A stretch of 64,000 bases of DNA from Enchytraeus crypticus (GCA_905160935.1 CAJHZI010000184.1:1677501-1741500), one strand, 5' to 3'. Shown: positions 13,042 through 25,991, numbered from the stretch's first letter. Notes: generated from the sequence alone by a model not told the origin. Made by a program: numbers and translations.

Positions 13042-13802
13042 TATTTTAACTCACTGTTTACCTTTGAATTTCTGTAAAATTCGAAAAAAATCACCTTTGA
13101 CGTAATCACAAGTGATTAGGTTTATTTTGTTCACATATCACACAGCACGACAGTCAACATATTTCGAAAAGCATAAAGGTACAAAGTAAAACGCAAAGAC
13201 AGGCACACTAATATATGCAAATTCAGGCCATCAATGAGGGAGCATAGCACCCTATCGAGTTGACCACCCGGATATCAATCACCCCGCTAACAACCGTCCC
13301 ACATGATTTCTAACAAATATCTTTGTGACTACACTGGCAACACATCAGAAAATAATGTGTTAGTTATTGCAGTAAAGGCACAAAGATGCCATGATGTCTA
13401 AATATCCTTTGAATGAAATAATCAAGAATAACTACAAACAATTGCGATTTGAAAAGGAACCATTGAAGAAGAGTGAAAGATATAATTAATAGCTTAAAAT
13501 AATAATAACATTAGTGTTGGTAACGATAACTTCAGTGCTGGAAATGACGGAAAATCTTAGCAAGGAAATATGAGTACCCGGAGAGAATCTGTTTATCAGG
13601 ATGTATTTAACCCATCACCAGGTCTTACCTCGGCTTTCTTCTTATTACTTATCGTAAAGCCGAATCATCTTACGCTTCGTTTTACCAAATTAACGTCTCG
13701 GCTTTCAGACTCGCAAACAAAATCTCCAGTGACTGACTTCTTGCATAGATCTTGAAATCAGATCACGTCACGATGAATCCACCATAGATTTACAACAAAT
13801 CC

Positions 13803-13930
13803 GCACTAGAATTCCCCTGCACTGGAATTCCCCTGCACTAGAATTCCTCTGTACTGGAATTCCCCTACACTAGATTATCCCTGCTCTAAACTTATCCTGC
13901 ACTAGATTCCCCTTAACTAGAATTCCCAGT
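13803..13930. repeat. 16-bp minisatellite, about 8 copies
   Basis: Unit GCACTAGAATTCCCCT; the first copies are near identical and the later ones decay (TACACTAGATTATCCC). Confidence 0.9.
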
Positions 13931-14152
13931 TACAATAAACAAACTGTTAGTCCAATGTAATGCGAGTTTAATAATTAAAGAATGTATTATATGTTTTGTG
14001 ATAGTTTAAGTAATGCTAAAGGCTAACTCCTAGTACAACGTATGTTTTGTGTTGAGACGATATAAGAGGTGGAAGAACCTAATATTTGGATGCCTATAAC
14101 CCACTGTTACTGATTTAGGTTCGGAATACTTACGGGTAGATTAATGGCTCAA

Positions 14153-14282
14153 GCAGTGGGTTGATGCAGTGGGATGATGCAGTAGAATGATGCAGTAGAA
14201 TGATGCAGTGAAATGATGCAGTGGAATGATGCAGTGGGTTCATGCAGTAGAATGATGCAGTGAAATGATGCAGTGGAATGAT
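14153..14282. repeat. 13-bp minisatellite, 10 copies
   Basis: Unit GCAGTGGAATGAT. Ten units without indels. The order of variants (GGGTT, AGAAT, GAAAT, GGAAT) recurs, so a block of four units seems to have been duplicated. Confidence 0.95.
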
Positions 14283-14299
14283 GATATTATTAAGCTACT

Positions 14300-16010
14300 T
14301 AAATCTCTGTTAAAGCAAATTCTGATAGTTGTGGTTACATATGTTGCACGTCCATTGTAATCGGAGGATGGGGTTTGCATACGGAAATTCAAACATTATT
14401 TTGATTTTATTTTAAAGGGGTAAGCTTTAAGCACACTACAATTAAATCATAATAAGTCATATAAGCTGTGAGCAATTGAGGACTGATTGAAGAGCACTAG
14501 GTTTTTTTCGCAAGATATGTTGGTAAATCAAAACGGCAAAAAGTATTTAAAAATTAAGTTTTAAATAATATCAAGATCAATGCGGTATGAACACAGGAAT
14601 TAACAAAGCGTAGATGGCGCTAAAAGCCCACGTCAGCTTGCTGCCTCGTTGCCTCAGGCAGCTCGTTGTTCTAGAAGCTTTCGCTCTGGCACTTCACTCG
14701 TAACACAATATGATTTATGCGTCACTTACCGACGGAATAGGAGACCGGTTTATGCGAATTAGAAGAGTGTGATGAGAATGTTTTATACGTGAGGTTGTCA
14801 GCGACTAATGGATAATTGAATACGTGTTATCTTCAGAAAGCGTCGAAGATAAATCTTTTCCTGGAGCAATGTCAGGCATCTTTCGCGGAGTCCGTGGAGT
14901 AATTCTGGACTGGAGTAGTCGGAATACTTAACAACTTCCGCATGACTTAAACTTCTTTAAATGTCATGAATGAATCAGATGAGATAAATCTCTATCTAGT
15001 GCTCAGCTGCAAGTCAGGTCCTAGACACAAATGACTCACTGTACTTAGAGGCTGTCTACAGAAAACTAAGTCGAACATTTAGCTGATTCTAAAACAGGAG
15101 CCGAGCCTCCTATACATGTAGTGTAACAAGCCAAAACGAAAACTTCAGCTTAAAAGATATGTGTGGTGTCTATCTGAGGTGGTTTCTCTTTCCATTTTTT
15201 AATATCTGCAACGGTTATAGTAATAGTAAGTACAATAACAATGGTGATGTGCAAAAGGCCTATGCAATTTAATAATATATACAGAAAGCAAGCTGCTGCT
15301 TATTCGAGCTTTAGTAAATAACATTAATTGAAAAGATTTATTAATAAACATAATTAATTACTAGCACATCTACTGTGATACAGAAGTTCAAAGATTAGAC
15401 TGCTCGTACAGCGGTAGAGATAAATTTTGTTAAATGGGGTCAATATTACAGCGGAATTACAATAACAAATGAACGGATATTTCTGAAAATTTTCAATGTT
15501 CATGCAGTGTATTTGCTCATGGGTTTTAATGACACACAATTTTAAGTAGACTTTTACTTTCCACCTGTTGTGACATTTGCTCAGAAGGAAGTCAGAATAA
15601 TAACTTATAACCATACTTTCTGAGATAGGCTATCGTGTGTCGGAGTCGTTTCGCAAATTCTTCCAAATTTTTTTATTAACTATTCTAATTACTTAGAAAT
15701 TCTGCAATATATTGTTCACAAATAGAGTAAAAATACTATGCTATCTGTTTTCCAAGTCATTTATCTTGAGCATTGATAATAGAATGTTACTATCTAATTT
15801 TTATGTTGGTAGTAATTCTGAATCTTGCCAAGTAGGTAGATTCATATCCTTTTGAGTGTTTACTAATTTGTAATTTTACGTTACATTTTTACGGTAAATG
15901 TACATATATGGTGATAAATAAATTAATAAATATATAAATAAATAATAAAATAAATTTCTATTATGGCCATGCAATTATGCTCTGTCAGGATTTGACATTG
16001 GAAGGAGCTC
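14300..16010. other. No recognisable gene
   Basis: AT-rich with a slightly GC-richer patch near 14,600-14,960. Short frames only; nothing identifiable. Confidence 0.5.
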
Positions 16011-16017
16011 AACATGA

Positions 16018-16063
16018 TGACGTAACGAAATATGACGTAACGAAATATGACGTAACGAAATAT
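16018..16063. repeat. Three tandem copies of TGACGTAACGAAATA
   Basis: A perfect 15-base unit. Each holds TGACGTAA, a bZIP (CREB/ATF or PAR) type core, though no gene is close. Confidence 0.9.
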
Positions 16064-16097
16064 GAAAAATGAGTTTATCTTAGATATAATTTTTCCG

Positions 16098-16255
16098 GTG
16101 CTGTGTCCTGGTCATTGAAGAGTAGACCAACAGCTAACTGCTCGTAGCGTAAGAGGCGACTAAGCAAGAACAGAGGAAGGCCGTAAAAACCACCCCATAA
16201 GTCATATTTTCCCAAACTATATAGGCTACATTGTAGTTTGGCTAATGCTTATCCC
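16098..16255 (+). mobile_element. SINE C copy, 3'-truncated
   Basis: GGTGCTGTGTCCTGGTCATT, AGACCAACAGCTAACTGCTC, CGTAAGAGGCGACTAAGC, AACCACCCCATAAGTCATAT and TTTCCCAAACTATATAGGC. Confidence 0.72.
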
Positions 16256-16354
16256 TATTTGACGGGATTAACTAATTTAACTTATTGATCGCTGGAGTAA
16301 TCTTAATGAAATGTGACACAGCAGGATGTCTGTAAGAATATGCAGGCCTAATTT

Positions 16355-16460
16355 ATACATGTATATATACATATATACATGTATATATAAACTATATTAT
16401 ATATATATATATATACATGTATATATAAACTATCTATAATATATATATATATATATATAA
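16355..16460. repeat. (TA)n / ACATGTA tract
   Basis: TATACATGTATATA occurs repeatedly; the block TATATAAACTAT is present twice. Confidence 0.9.
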
Positions 16461-16973
16461 TATCTTGAAAAGCATAGGAAATGACTAGATATATAGAAGA
16501 CTAATTTTAAACTTGTACTATGAACAGAGGAATTAATTGCTAAAAATTTTACTTGAAAAGTAATTTTAACAAAGTGCAACGTGACATCGTTTATGGTAAA
16601 ATGAATTGTGCTTGAACTAATGTGGTATAATTAAACATTTTAATACAAAGTAGGGGCCTACCTATATAAAATAACTTAACAAGTTATTATCCAAGAAAAA
16701 ACTGATTGAAATATGACCGCTATAGAAATTTTTTAATATTACCGAAGCAAAGAAAATGAGAGACTCTTTCCATGTATTTATTTTTGCAGAACATTTCACT
16801 TAATGAAATCTTCTGCATCTATTTCTAAGTTGCTGTTTATTTACACTAATATGCACTGCTATGTGATCGCTCTCTATTGCTGTTCAATGATCCGGATGAT
16901 AAGAAAATAGCTCAATCAGCAATTTCATATTTAGCGTAGAGGCTAAGTCAAAACATAATATTATGACAAGCTT

Positions 16974-17098
16974 AAGCCAGTGGCGGAGTCGGTAGGACAC
17001 TCGACAGCGGACAAGTATGGGCGGGGTTAAAATCCTGAGCTCGCCCGTCACTGATATCGCTTTTGAGTGAGGAAACCGACGTTAACCTTAGCTTTTTA
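16974..17098 (+). mobile_element. SINE A copy
   Basis: AGCCAGTGGCGGAGTCGGTA, a diverged B box GGGTTAAAATCC, GCTCGCCCGTCACTGAT and GAGTGAGGAAACCGACGTTA. The head palindrome is lost. Confidence 0.85.
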
Positions 17099-17109
17099 GA
17101 GTTTTATTT

Positions 17110-19160
17110 AAAACATCAGAAGATATGCTTTTCTGTAATATTATTTTTATTTCAGAAGATTCTTAATAAATACAACGACATATCAATTCAATCAGCGATG
17201 TTGTCTATATAAGGTGTATAGTTTACTCAAGGGACTCAGTTCCACAAGATTTGATTTGTTGTAAATGAGTTCTTCAGGCTACGGCCCATAGATGATACTA
17301 GGGATCCTGCAAATGAGAAGGGATGTCCGAAAATCTTTGGCAGTTGGAGCAGCCCTCAATTCCCACTTTATATATTTAATTTTCATTAATATCACAATGA
17401 TATTGTACATTACGCAATGAACGACGTGAAATGTGAACACAAATGTACATGCCCGAATGATCTAACGTATGCTCACCATGGCTACAATTATTTTAAGAAT
17501 AGGTATTAATATTCTATATTAATACCTACATTAAAACTAGATGGTGGTTTGGCTCGTCAGCACATTGCTGATGAAGTTGATAAACGATCGTTGAAAGAGT
17601 ACGACAAACTCAAAGAAAAAGAAGACTACTTTAACTAGGTAATACTGGTCATTTGGTAAATGATAGGCCTATTGAATTAAATTTCTTAAACGTGGTCCGT
17701 TACATTTCATCACGGATGATCATATTGCTGATAGGCTTATATTTTAACCTTTTGACATCTCAGAATAGTGATCGCATTGGATGGAGTTACAGATTGGCAA
17801 AAAATAAATAAAGTGACTCCATCTGCGGAATGAATTATCTGTTAGAAGTGAAAAGGTTTAATTCCTTCATGAAATTTATTAATCATTTCATACACTAAAA
17901 TACCTAGTGGTAAACGGTCGAAAAGATGTTTGCTCCTGTTCTAGATTAAATCTGTATGAATATTGTTTAATATTTTCTATATTCTACTTGTATTTTGAAA
18001 GTAATATAAAAATAGCTTTAGAACAAAATCAAGCGATAAATTTTAATTGCTACTGTTTAAAGAACAACTAGTTCTTTCGCTTATGCTTTTGATGTAAATG
18101 AATGTCAAAAGCATAAGCGAAAGCAAAAGCGTAATTTTAAGTCACTTTTATTGATATATTTTAATTTCAAATTATATGCAATGCAACATCTATAAATACA
18201 TGAAATTGTAGACATAAAAATGCTGTATAAACATACTAAGCTGGTATTCTTTATAATTTAACAAAATCCATGTTAATTCTTAGTGAGAGGGTTCAGGGTT
18301 GTCTCTCATATTTCTTGGTCACAGGAGGACAAATGTAATTGTTACAATATGGAAAGGGCTGTTCAGTTATAAGGTCATTGATATTATAGAAAGTTCCGAT
18401 CACAAATGAACTCAAACTTACACACATGTTTTTTCTTGCTTTTCACTGTGTGTGTTGCCGGAAAACAATATTCTCGACAACAGTTTGTTGCAAATATAAG
18501 CAAATCTTGCCATCCACTCGTAAACAACGGTTAGGTATCTACAGAGGAAGACGCTCAATGAGTGTATTTAACTTCAGCATTCCATTTGTAGATGTGAGAG
18601 CATTCCACTTATAGATGTGAGGAGCGCATGCAATGGTAGCGTAATGGACAATGATGACGACATTGAGAATGGACTAAAGTTTTCAATTGCGACTTCCCTT
18701 AATGAAGCCCTTAACTCTATTGGCTGACTGATGTTTCGTTGTCCTTGTCCTGTATACTAGGTTTTATCAATCTACTCGTTCAGTGTTTTAAATGATAATT
18801 ATAACTAAGGGATGTGTCGTTTCAGTCATTAAAGCAATGGATCGGTATCATTGTGTTGATTGATACCTAGATTTAGATTTGATAGATTTTGATTGTTGTA
18901 CTGAACTTAAAAACTTTTACTTGAATTGTTACATGGTGCAACCATTTTCGTATCTGCTGCATATAAACACTTGCATTATTCAGTTGGAAATTGGAATTAG
19001 CAGGAAATGAAAATATTATGCATTGAATGTTTAAAAAGTTGCATGTGACGAATTAAAATCATTCGTCATCAGTTTACATATCAACATTATAAGCCTCAAT
19101 TTTTGTAATAGTCATTTTAAACCGAAATCTATTCACTTTAAATTGATGCTACTGATACAG
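17110..19160. other. No recognisable gene
   Basis: Apart from the 18,074 hairpin I see no coding frame or known repeat. Confidence 0.5.
18074..18123. other. Perfect 19-bp stem hairpin
   Basis: CTTTCGCTTATGCTTTTGA, a 12-base loop, and the exact inverse TCAAAAGCATAAGCGAAAG. No repeat family recognised around it. Confidence 0.9.
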
Positions 19161-19164
19161 ATAT

Positions 19165-19335
19165 TTTGTCCGTGTGGTGTTAGGGTTGCTGAGGAACAGA
19201 CCAACAGCGGACTGTACGTGTCATAAAAGGCGACAAAGCACTAAGATCAAAACCAACGTCAGAAAGGGCATTCGATTGGTGAGCGTCTAGGCTCAAACTT
19301 GCTATAAAATTTTCTAATATCGACCCAAGTTAAAC
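19165..19335 (+). mobile_element. SINE C-related copy, subfamily 2
   Basis: CCGTGTGGTGTTAGGG, AACAGACCAACAGCGGACTG, AAAAGGCGACAAAGCAC, CCAACGTCAGAAAGGGCATT and GATTGGTGAGCGTCTAGG. Confidence 0.7.
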
Positions 19336-20599
19336 TGGAATTCAGGGGGAAAAAGTTATGATGTGGATGCTTTAGCCAGATATCTTACTGCAGCTGCGAT
19401 ACATGTCGAATCACTACTATATTTCAATAACTTTAATTGTCAAAAATATTTCCGTGTATTGTCTATTTTATACCGGCGATATGGCTATGCCCAGAGTATC
19501 CATTCTGAATTAGGTCCGTCAATTGCTAGTACTGACTCTTAGATGTGGAGCATGTAACTTTATTATAAACTTTTCAGTCAAGGTGCAACATTTTTGTTAA
19601 TCCGTAGGCGAATCGGCAGCTTCACTAATTATAGGCATAGAAACGTCAAATTGTTTAAATGTTGCGAAAGATGTAGCCAATTCTTGAGAAAAATCAGAAC
19701 TCAGAAACCGACTCATCCGTCACACATGAATTAAAGCACATTATGCAGATTATATTTTACGTACTGATCATAGCAGGTTCAAGACCCATATTCCTGTTCT
19801 GAACTCTCCTTTTAAAGAGTGCGCTAGATATTGATATATTACTGACATTGAAACTCTTCGACTTTACTAAACACTGTTACAACCTGTAGTTTAGGAAAGT
19901 GACTCTAAGGTTGTTTTCCACTGAGTTCTGGGTTTTCAGTGTAGGTTCTTAACTTCATATATTGATAATTGATGCAGAATAGTCGTCGAATAGTTGATAT
20001 TATATAACTGCCTGGTTTAAAACAATTTCTGGAAGATAATTTATAGTAAAACTAAGATACTGCTTTAATTAATTAAAGATGCCAATTCTAAAGTCACACA
20101 TTTGTGGTTCATAAAGTCCTCTTCTTTGAGACTAGATGTCGGAAACCAATTAATCTGTCACATATGATTTAAATTATAGAAAATATGTAGATTATAGTTT
20201 TTGTTCTGTTATAACAGGTTCAAGATGCATATTCTGACTTTAAAATTATCAGTTTTGTCGGTTCGTAAATTCTTCTTCATTGAGAGTGCTATAAGTTTGT
20301 GAAAAGGAGCTTGTTATGTACTTGTCATTTTAAAGCACATTAGGAGTTATTATTGCAATAAAAAACTCTGTCCTTTAGTTGTTATATAATTAATTGAACA
20401 AAGCGTTAAAATATTAGAAGGTCAATCCTGAACAGAAATGACGTTTGGTTCATAACAGGTTCTGTTACTTAACTACCGTTACTCTACTAAAGATGTAGTT
20501 TATTTTTATATATTTCGCATACAAATTTGTACCAATGTTCTTTATTCAGCAGTGTTTTAAGGTCAGATCTTCTTTTTATCCGCTATTGTTGTCATGACG

Positions 20600-20640
20600 T
20601 TCCTGACATCGTCGTTAAGTGAACAACAGGACTTTAATTC
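20600..20640 (+). mobile_element. SINE A-like 3' end
   Basis: GTCATGACGTTCCTGACATC, then GTTAAGTGAACAACAGG, resembling the ends of SINE A (ACTGACATCG...GAGTGAGGAAAC). A (GATT)n run follows directly. Confidence 0.4.
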
Positions 20641-20642
20641 CT

Positions 20643-20710
20643 CACTGATTGATTGATTGACTGACTGACTGATTAACTGACTGAATAATAATGAATTAAT
20701 TGATTGATTA
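20643..20710. repeat. (GATT)n / (GACT)n tract
   Basis: TGATTGATTGATTGACTGAC and related tetranucleotides. Confidence 0.9.
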
Positions 20711-23150
20711 TATAGAGTCATTAGGTGCTTGGTTGATCACGGATTTTTCAGACTAAATTCTTTCGTTCGATCTTTCTTATTCGCTCACACAATTCTCCGT
20801 AGATATGAAAAGTCAATGTTATGTTGAGTCGTATGCTCTAACTCTCAAATAATAGGCGATGGATTCTAATTTATATTCAAATTATATGATTTAAACGACT
20901 TAGAAGCCATGGAAAAATATATAAATTTTCTCGATTAATTAATACATCTTTTTTTCTCGTTCAGTATCGTTTATTTGTTTATCACATCACAGATTATACA
21001 AACAATAGGAACGTGTATGTAGTCAGACAAACAAACAACAATACGAACGAGGATACCATAAAAGAGCCATAGCTCTGTTCGGTAATACCATAATTAGCAG
21101 CTATAGCAGAGTCTACTAAGTCTGAAATACAAAATATTCTACTAGATTACCAATTACAGTAAAACCGTTGGTAGCCACACAATTGAACATTTTCAAATCA
21201 GTAAATGGCCAGACACTGGCAAGTGAAACTCAAAATAAATTTTAAAAAACATCTCTAAATTATTACAAATTAAATAAGTAAACTAAGTTCATATCTCTAA
21301 ATATAGCAAAAAACTAACTATTTAAACTAAACTTTAGAGTGCAAAGAAAAATAATAAAACAAGAAAAGAGTTTAAAGATAATATTACACAATGCAGTGGG
21401 TTGTTTGGATAATGCTTCTGGTCTAGGCTCATCCAGTGCTGCTCGTTAGATGTCGGTTTTAATTAGATTAATGATCATTTATACAGATCGTTCTGGAGTT
21501 AGATTTTCCGCTTTCCTTAGCAGATCCGTATCTCAGGATAGAGGAAAACGCATCCAGACGTCATCGACGAATCCAGAATGACTACGCAGATGGAGAGTTT
21601 AAAGATAATTTTTATTAAAATATAAAGATTAGAAAATGCTAGCATTTAACAAACATATATACTTAGATATTGGTTTTTGTTATCTGTTGACCATTTTTTA
21701 TTTTTAAATATTTACGAGGACGACCTCCCTTTCCCCAAATCTCAAATAAGAGATGCGTCCGGTAAGCACCAGGAAGGGGATTGCAGGATTCAGATTCCTT
21801 CAGCTGCCCGACAACCATTAGATGATCGCTGAAGCGTGAAATTTACAGGACGTTACACCAGCCGACAGAAATGCTTCATAAAGCAAGAAATCAAAATAAG
21901 AGTTAAACGCGAAACAGAAACGAATATTTTTTCAGATTCATTCCAAATAAAAAACGAAAAAGAGTTTTTGAAATACGACACTTCGTCTATCATTAAAGTT
22001 AAGCCCTTGGTCTACATGTATGTCAAATTATTAAACTTTATCTGAATGTTAACGATTTAGACCACTCTTAAGATGTGATGAAAAGCTAAGCTTCAAAAAC
22101 ATTTCAAGACGCCCATTAAAGTACAATAATTTCAAGAGAGGGTTGAGATTGGTTCCTATACTTTTCGTTGCATTAATTAATATCAGTAAACTAATTAAAT
22201 AGTAAGTTTCTGTTTGCACTATACTATTTATAGTATGGACAAACAATTTTTCAATAATCTTGCAAGGATAATGACAAGGAAGTCTCTCCATCACATGTTA
22301 CTATAAATCGATTCACCCACACGATTTGAAAATTAAGAGCTGAGTAGAAAGAAAACGATTCTAAACGGTGCCGATCCGGTGATCCAAATACGGTCAGGCA
22401 AGTTGAAATATATCTATGGCAGGAAGAAATATGTTTTCAACCTCCAACACATACTGGAAATAGTAGAACATGCTCGAAGGTCATGAGGCAAAGAGTTCTA
22501 AACAGTAAGCGCTGAAAAAGATAATGAACGTCTTCTAATGTGGTCATAGTATTAGGTATCTTGAGCAGTTTGGCGTCAGGAGAACGAAGCTTACGAAAAA
22601 GCTTTATGTTGGATTAAGAGATCGGAATTACCTTGAAGAGGTTCTTCAGTGTAAGAAAGTTTCAAAGAGGAGTGCTTTGAAAGTTAACAGAGCAATTCTA
22701 AATTTAATCCTTTGAACCACAGGAAGCCAGTGAAGATTAATGCGTAGGGAACTAGAGGTGGCTTGAAGCCTTGAAGTCCGCCGGACTACAAGTGCCAGGA
22801 AATTCTGAAAACACTGCAGACGCAATAGAGAAGAAAATCAATAATATCATAATAATGAATATCAAAGGTTCTTCATTTTCAAACTATTATAGTTAACGGC
22901 ATATTAATTTAGGCTACTGCTGATTAAACTTTAGGATACTTACAGTTAAACATAGATGCATGAAATATTTTGTTCAGATAAAAGGAAAACAAACGTTTGA
23001 GGATTGCAGTTAACAACAGGGATCTCAATCGCATGGTAATTTTGAACCGATGTGATCTCGAATCGAAAAGTTATTGCCTATATGACATGATAAACTTGAA
23101 TGGAAAGAAATATAACATAAGATCTTTGAGAGAGTTAGTTTTAAAAATAG
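20711..23150. other. No recognisable gene
   Basis: A stretch at about 22,360-22,830 is less AT-rich and contains CACAGGAAGCCAGTGAAGAT, a wording that recalls animal dispersed repeats, but I cannot name it. Confidence 0.4.
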
Positions 23151-23334
23151 TAAAATTTAAAAAATAGTAAAATATATTCTTTTATTCACCATTATATGGC
23201 AGACACAAATATACAAACAAAACGAAACTAAAAATAAACAAAAAAGACATTAATTAGCCGATATGCACAAATTTAGTCTAACAGATTTGATAACATGCAT
23301 GTATTGTAAACCATACAATAAACAGTTCCATGTA

Positions 23335-24358
23335 CTAATCAAAATTAGATGTAGATTCCGTAGTTAACATTTTTTCAAAGAAGATCCACAGTTTAAATCT
23401 TATAGTAGCAACAGAATCATCATTTAAAATATTATATTTCCTTTGTAATTTCTCAAACGCTAAGTAATCTAAATGATCCAAATCAATCCCTCTATTTAAT
23501 TCACCGTCTTTAACTAGCTTATTTAAAAAATTCAATCTATTGTAATCATACAAAATATTTAGAGGCAAGAAACCGAAATAGTATTGTAACCACATTATTA
23601 CTGCTTTGTCTGTTGTATGAAAGATCTTTGTAAAGACACTATCATATGCATTGCTAAAACTCTTTAACTCTGTCTCTCGCAAGGTTGCAGCAGGTGTGCC
23701 ATAGAGCAATGCTGACACTGCATGACTATTGATCAATTTAAGAATAACATATTCAGCTGCCTTTGTTCCTAACCTTCCTAAAATTGTGTTAACGGCTCTA
23801 AAGAATTTTCCTTTACATTCATCCCATTGGCATTTAAAATACTTCGCTTTACAGATAGTGACTCCTAAGTATTGAATAAAATCAACCCAATTAATATTTA
23901 CTCCTTGAATGCTTAACGGAGAGCACACATATTTACACCTTGGACCTATCCTTAAACAGTGGCATTTGGGTGTATTTATTGGCAGATCTAAATCAATGAA
24001 GACATTATTACATATATTAAACATCATCTGCAAATCAGTGACAGATATACTGATTAGAATCAAATCGTCAGCATACATGAAGCTATTCAGACATTTATAA
24101 TTGACAAAACAGCCTAATTTAGATTCCTCCAACGCATTCAACAAGTTATCTACATATAACGTAAATAATATGGGAGATAGAACTCCTCCTTGTTTGACGC
24201 CAGATACTAGAGGTACGCAGTTAGACATGCAGTTTTCCCATTTAACAGTGGTTGAGTTTTTGGAAAACCAATTTTCCAACACATCTAAGATACATCTATT
24301 TAAACCTTTATTTTGTAGCATGCATAAAATCCCATATCCACTGCACTTATCGAAAGCT
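23335..24358 (-). pseudogene. Reverse transcriptase, C-terminal part (CR1/Jockey-like)
   Basis: About 340 codons after the frameshift. It starts with AFDKCSGYGI (motif A), then VKWENCMSNCVPLVSGVKQG and GVLSPILFTLYVDNLL (motif B), FMYADDLILIS (motif C, catalytic Asp pair intact), LPINTPKCHCLRIG, and the thumb/C-terminal region IQYLGVTICKAKYF, NTILGRLG, ALLYGTPA and KIFHTTDKAVIMWLQYYFGF, ending at TSNFD-stop. All key polymerase residues visible here are present. The frame is intact to the stop, so decay is recent or limited. Confidence 0.88.
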
Positions 24359-25010
24359 TTTTTTTAGATCGATTACTCCAATATTAACGGTGGTATTCCT
24401 GTTAGTGAAATAATTAATAACTTTTCTAAGCTTGTGCACAGCGTTAATACACCCAACTTTCTGTTTAAAACCGAACTGCCTAGCAGAGGTTTCAAAATTG
24501 ACATACTTAATAATACAGTACTCAAAAAATTTAGATATTATTGGGCATATAGTTATACCACTATAATCATCCGTAGATAATTTTCTTTTGTAACCCTTAA
24601 ATTTAGGTATTGGCGTAGTAACACCAGCACCGAAAGCATCTGGAACCTTACCCAGTTTCAATATTAAATTAAAGAGATTTTTTAGAGTTATAATTGGAGA
24701 CGGATGGGCGTAAGCGATATGCTCAATTGTTAAACCGTCTGCCCCCGGGGCTTTATTTGTTTTAATTCTGTCAATTGCATTGTCAATCATTCCTACTTCA
24801 ATGCCGCATATATTATCTGAATTTACAGGCATTTCTTTTTTACTAAAGTAAATATCTCGAAACGTTTGGTGTTTTTCCATCGAGTTTGGAGTACAGGCTT
24901 TTTTAAAACTACTGGCTAGAACATTAGCAATCTCAATATCCTTATTAAATCCGTCGATAGCAATATTACATTGATTGTTTTTTTTGCTTCGGAAAATGAA
25001 AAACTCATAT
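24347..25010 (-). pseudogene. Reverse transcriptase, N-terminal part (CR1/Jockey-like)
   Basis: Open from about 25,010 (EFFIFRSKKNNQCN) through FNKDIEIANVLASSFKKAC, the NKAPGADGLTIEHI motif, KVPDAFGAGVTTPIPKFKG, the YSGITICPIISKFFEY motif, QFGFKQKVGC, and VIDLKKSF, ending at a stop at 24,347. The last residues should be motif A (DLKKAFD). A run of eight A on the coding strand at 24,358-24,365 has one extra base and shifts the frame. Confidence 0.88.
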
Positions 25011-25279
25011 CAAAACTTGGGTTTGGTAATAAACGTATTTTAATTTATCTTAATTTGCGAAGACTTCCTAATTCGATTGCCAGATAATTTTTTGACATCA
25101 CATTTGTATCAGGAAATAAATGCTTTGAATTATACTAGAGTAATAATCATTTTCATATGCTTATTAAAATAATTTATAAACATTATTAAAATAATTTTTT
25201 TAAATAATTATATACACGCTTAATATTGTAGTTATCTTCAAAAAGCATGAAACAATATCAATCTGCTTTAGATTACGAG

Positions 25280-25302
25280 TCACGTGACGCAGTGTCACGT
25301 GA
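25280..25302. other. Palindrome with two CACGTG E-boxes
   Basis: TCACGTGAC, GCAGT, GTCACGTGA. It lies at the start of a GC-richer patch (to about 25,430) in AT-rich surroundings; no gene recognised there. Confidence 0.7.
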
Positions 25303-25571
25303 AGCTTGTTCCTAGTTCACTTCCGTTCATCCATGAACTCCGTCAGGATTTTCTGACCCGGATCCAATGAGTGTCCTCTATCCGGTATTAAATACCCGAC
25401 GAAACCAGAGGCGCCGCAATTGATTTCGGTTTCTATATAATTTATATATCTTTGATTTAATTATTACAGTATCTAGGAATACTCTAATCTAATTTTTAGG
25501 ATATAATTTCGTAAATGAAGGGATTAAAGTGTGAAACAAAATATTTATTATGATTTTCTATTTATATGTAC

Positions 25572-25574
<3 letters not shown>

Positions 25575-25641
<67 letters not shown>

Positions 25642-25642
25642 T
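25575..25642. repeat. (CA)n then (TA)n
   Basis: About 21 CA units followed by about 11 TA units. Confidence 0.95.
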
Positions 25643-25804
25643 ATGCATGTATATATATATTTCCCCAAAAGTGGCTTTTACTTTTGTAGCACATTACTTT
25701 CAATTGATTATATACTATTGTTCACCGATACACTACGAAATGATAAAAGTAGCAAACATTTTATAGCTAGATAATAAGAAGAGATTTTGTGTCAATATTT
25801 ATAC

Positions 25805-25809
25805 AGTAT

Positions 25810-25864
<55 letters not shown>

Positions 25865-25949
25865 CATGTTAGCACAGGATGTATAAGTAGGCCTAAATTT
25901 ATTCACATACAATTATAGGCTACATGTGTGCACACGTATATATATACAC

Positions 25950-25991
<42 letters not shown>

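Larger units (their letters stand above)
23155..25013 (-). mobile_element. CR1/Jockey-group LINE, 5'-truncated
   Basis: A nearly complete RT palm, thumb and C-terminal region in two frames, followed by a short 3' UTR with AATGGTGAATAAA and an A/T-rich tail near 23,160. A stop at about 25,012 ends the recognisable 5' side; no endonuclease follows upstream. Group assignment is by motif style (SGVKQGGVLSP, FMYADDLILIS); exact clade not determined. Confidence 0.9.

Noticed and set aside
22360..22830. Possible dispersed repeat with CACAGGAAGCCAGTGAAG
   Set aside because: Wording is suggestive, but there is no second copy in the window and no coding frame, so I cannot name it.
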